Source: Palsa-870 sp039935415
Lineage (GTDB): Bacteria > Chloroflexota > Dormibacteria > Dormibacterales > Dormibacteraceae
Direction: 5' to 3'
DNA length: 6,783 nt
Assembly (NCBI GenBank): GCA_039935415.1
Contig: JBDTKH010000064.1
Coordinates: forward strand, 1-6,783
The notes under the pieces are model-generated. The model searched no databases, was not told where the DNA came from, and was given only the letters and a program-made list of their open reading frames with translations. The position numbers and the translations under genes were made by a program. How positions within the stretch are numbered: position 1 is the stretch's first letter; each line of letters opens with the position of its first letter. Below are positions 6,088 through 6,783 of the stretch, piece by piece.

Positions 6088-6603
6088 TCAGTGCGGGACT
6101 GGTTTGCTTTCGTGTAGCTCCGACGCGAACAGCAGACTCCACACGTTGAACAGGATCACGGGAAGCACCACGATCATCGACGGCGCCAAGAGGTAGAGTC
6201 CCGGGCCCTTGCCAACCATGAGACTGATACCGCCCGCCGCTGACACGAGAGCGAGCAGGTTGGGCGTCGCACGCAGCAACACATATCGGGGAAGACCCTG
6301 CGCCCCGCGATAGGCCGTCGCAAGACTCCACGCCAGCAATCCAACATATCCGAGGTTGACAACAACCGCCGTCGCGCCATACCAGAACGCGTTTATGTCC
6401 GGGATGAGACCCGCCAGCGCGACAATCAAGATTGCGCCCAAGGCCAGGAGGGCCACCCGAGCCCGGTTGCGAAGGATCGGGTGTCCTTCAACCTGCTCTG
6501 CGTGCAGTGACACTGCCACGAGTACCAGGCCCAGCAGGGCCGCCGCGGACGTGGCCACTGTGATGAACATGTCGCGCCAGGCCAGTGGGTTCAAGCCGTC
6601 CAC
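6088..6603 (-). CDS. Small four-helix integral membrane protein, function unknown
   Basis: The 171-residue protein has four hydrophobic segments at about residues 13-32, 49-68, 74-95 and 112-160, the last long enough to hold two helices or a hairpin. Charged linkers (LHAEQVEGHPILRNRARV) separate the first two, and the polar tail ends ELHESKPVPH. The first helix, with a run of small residues then LLGLVLVAVSLHAEQ, resembles a widespread family of uncharacterised bacterial membrane proteins whose first helix ends AVSLN. I recall this but cannot test it. The start is GTG 6603, because a TAG lies just upstream in frame. ATG 6570 (residue 12) is a less likely alternative. A TAGGAT box is 6 nt before the GTG. 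It is divergent from the AbrB-type gene, with 85 bp between them, and precedes the cyclase gene. Whether it is tied to the cyclase is unknown. Confidence 0.8.
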   Translation of the reverse strand: MDGLNPLAWRDMFITVATSAAALLGLVLVAVSLHAEQVEGHPILRNRARVALLALGAILIVALAGLIPDINAFWYGATAVVVNLGYVGLLAWSLATAYRGAQGLPRYVLLRATPNLLALVSAAGGISLMVGKGPGLYLLAPSMIVVLPVILFNVWSLLFASELHESKPVPH

Positions 6604-6609
6604 GCGGTC

Positions 6610-6615
6610 ATCCTA
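6610..6615 (-). promoter_or_regulatory. Candidate -10 box of the 171-residue membrane protein gene
   Basis: The minus strand reads TAGGAT (4 of 6 matches to TATAAT), ending 6 nt before the GTG start at 6603. Only a poor -35 (TGGTCG, 3 of 6) lies 17 bp upstream. If used, transcription would begin at or next to the start codon. No Shine-Dalgarno sequence is present. Confidence 0.35.
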
Positions 6616-6680
6616 GTCGGCAATCTCGGTGGCGACCAGACGATAGCGGTACGCACCCCACGACCTGACATGGTGATAAC

Positions 6681-6706
6681 CTTTACTTGTGACCATTAAA
6701 GTAAAG
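6681..6706 (+). promoter_or_regulatory. 26-bp palindrome across the AbrB-type start codon, probable operator
   Basis: CTTTACTT (6681-6688) and AAGTAAAG (6699-6706) are perfect 8-bp inverted copies separated by 10 bp. The GTG start codon (6689-6691) begins in the spacer and the right arm lies in codons 4-6. The arms are AT-rich in otherwise GC-rich DNA. AbrB/MazE-type proteins are swapped-hairpin dimers that commonly repress their own genes at such dyads, so this is a likely autoregulatory site. As RNA it could also fold and hide the start codon. Confidence 0.7.
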
Positions 6707-6783
6707 CGTGTACGAGGGACGACTCGGGTCTCCAGGAAGAATCAGGTCACTCTGCCCGTGGCCGCTCTTTCGGCTGCCCATGT
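6689..6783 (+). CDS. AbrB/MazE/SpoVT-family DNA-binding protein, N-terminal part (runs off right edge)
   Basis: The frame reads from GTG 6689 to the window end, 31 full codons. After a basic start (VTIKVKRVRG), residues 11-27 read TTRVSRKNQVTLPVAAL. The (S)-x-K-x-Q-V-T-(L/I)-P core of the AbrB swapped-hairpin fold is clearly recognisable. Such proteins are DNA-binding antitoxins of MazEF or VapBC type, or transition-state regulators. Which applies depends on the missing C-terminus and any downstream toxin gene, neither visible here. GTG 6689 was chosen because an in-frame TAA lies 10-12 bases upstream (6677-6679) and no other start intervenes. There is no ribosome binding site. The start codon sits inside a palindrome that is probably the protein's own operator. 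It is the only gene here on the plus strand, divergent from the gene at 6603. Confidence 0.85.
   Translation, partial: MTIKVKRVRGTTRVSRKNQVTLPVAALSAAH

Noticed and set aside
4085..6196. 703-codon open frame on the plus strand opposite the cyclase gene
   Set aside because: Its product is Arg/His/Leu/Gln-rich with no recognisable domain, and lies wholly antisense to a gene with clear cyclase and ATPase motifs. Long antisense frames are expected in GC-rich coding DNA.
6665..6670. CTGACA as a -35 box for the AbrB-type gene
   Set aside because: It matches TTGACA at 5 of 6, but no acceptable -10 box lies 16-18 bp downstream on the plus strand.

Overview
The window comes from a high-GC bacterial chromosome, with GC-rich third codon positions throughout. 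No convincing Shine-Dalgarno sequence precedes any start, and several starts lie 6-8 nt behind a -10-like hexamer, so leaderless transcripts look common. With the fused cyclase/STAND-ATPase/TPR protein, this suits Actinomycetota, Chloroflexota or candidate soil phyla such as Dormibacterota. The sequence alone does not settle which.

All genes but one lie on the minus strand. From left to right: the start of an unrecognised protein gene that runs off the left edge (1-290); a 10-bp direct repeat (297-318); a complete tRNA-Gly(GCC) (355-430); and a compact three-gene unit read right to left. That unit is a four-helix membrane protein (1880-2422), a 67-residue XRE/Cro-type regulator whose GTG start overlaps the previous stop by 4 bp (1680-1883), and a membrane-anchored or secreted family 3 glycoside hydrolase, NagZ-like (462-1667). 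A good sigma70-type promoter at 2431-2459 drives the unit and would give a leaderless or nearly leaderless mRNA.

Upstream are a 91-residue single-helix protein with a polar His/Asn/Gln-rich tail (2471-2746), a strong hairpin spanning the next stop codon (2775-2808), and the largest gene (2804-6010). This encodes a 1068-residue class III nucleotidyl cyclase fused to a STAND-type ATPase and a long TPR-like helical region. Its promoter region holds an 18-bp dyad over a candidate -10 box. Beyond it are a GC-rich hairpin and a second four-helix membrane protein (6088-6603).

At the right edge an AbrB/MazE-type DNA-binding protein begins on the plus strand (6689-6783, cut by the window). A perfect 8-bp inverted repeat, 26 bp overall, brackets its GTG start codon and is a likely autoregulatory operator.

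I see no CRISPR array, insertion sequence or clear multigene defence system. The items most worth following are the AbrB operator, the cyclase's unusual base-recognition residue and operator-like dyad, the recurring leaderless-type starts, and the repeat beside the tRNA 3' end.
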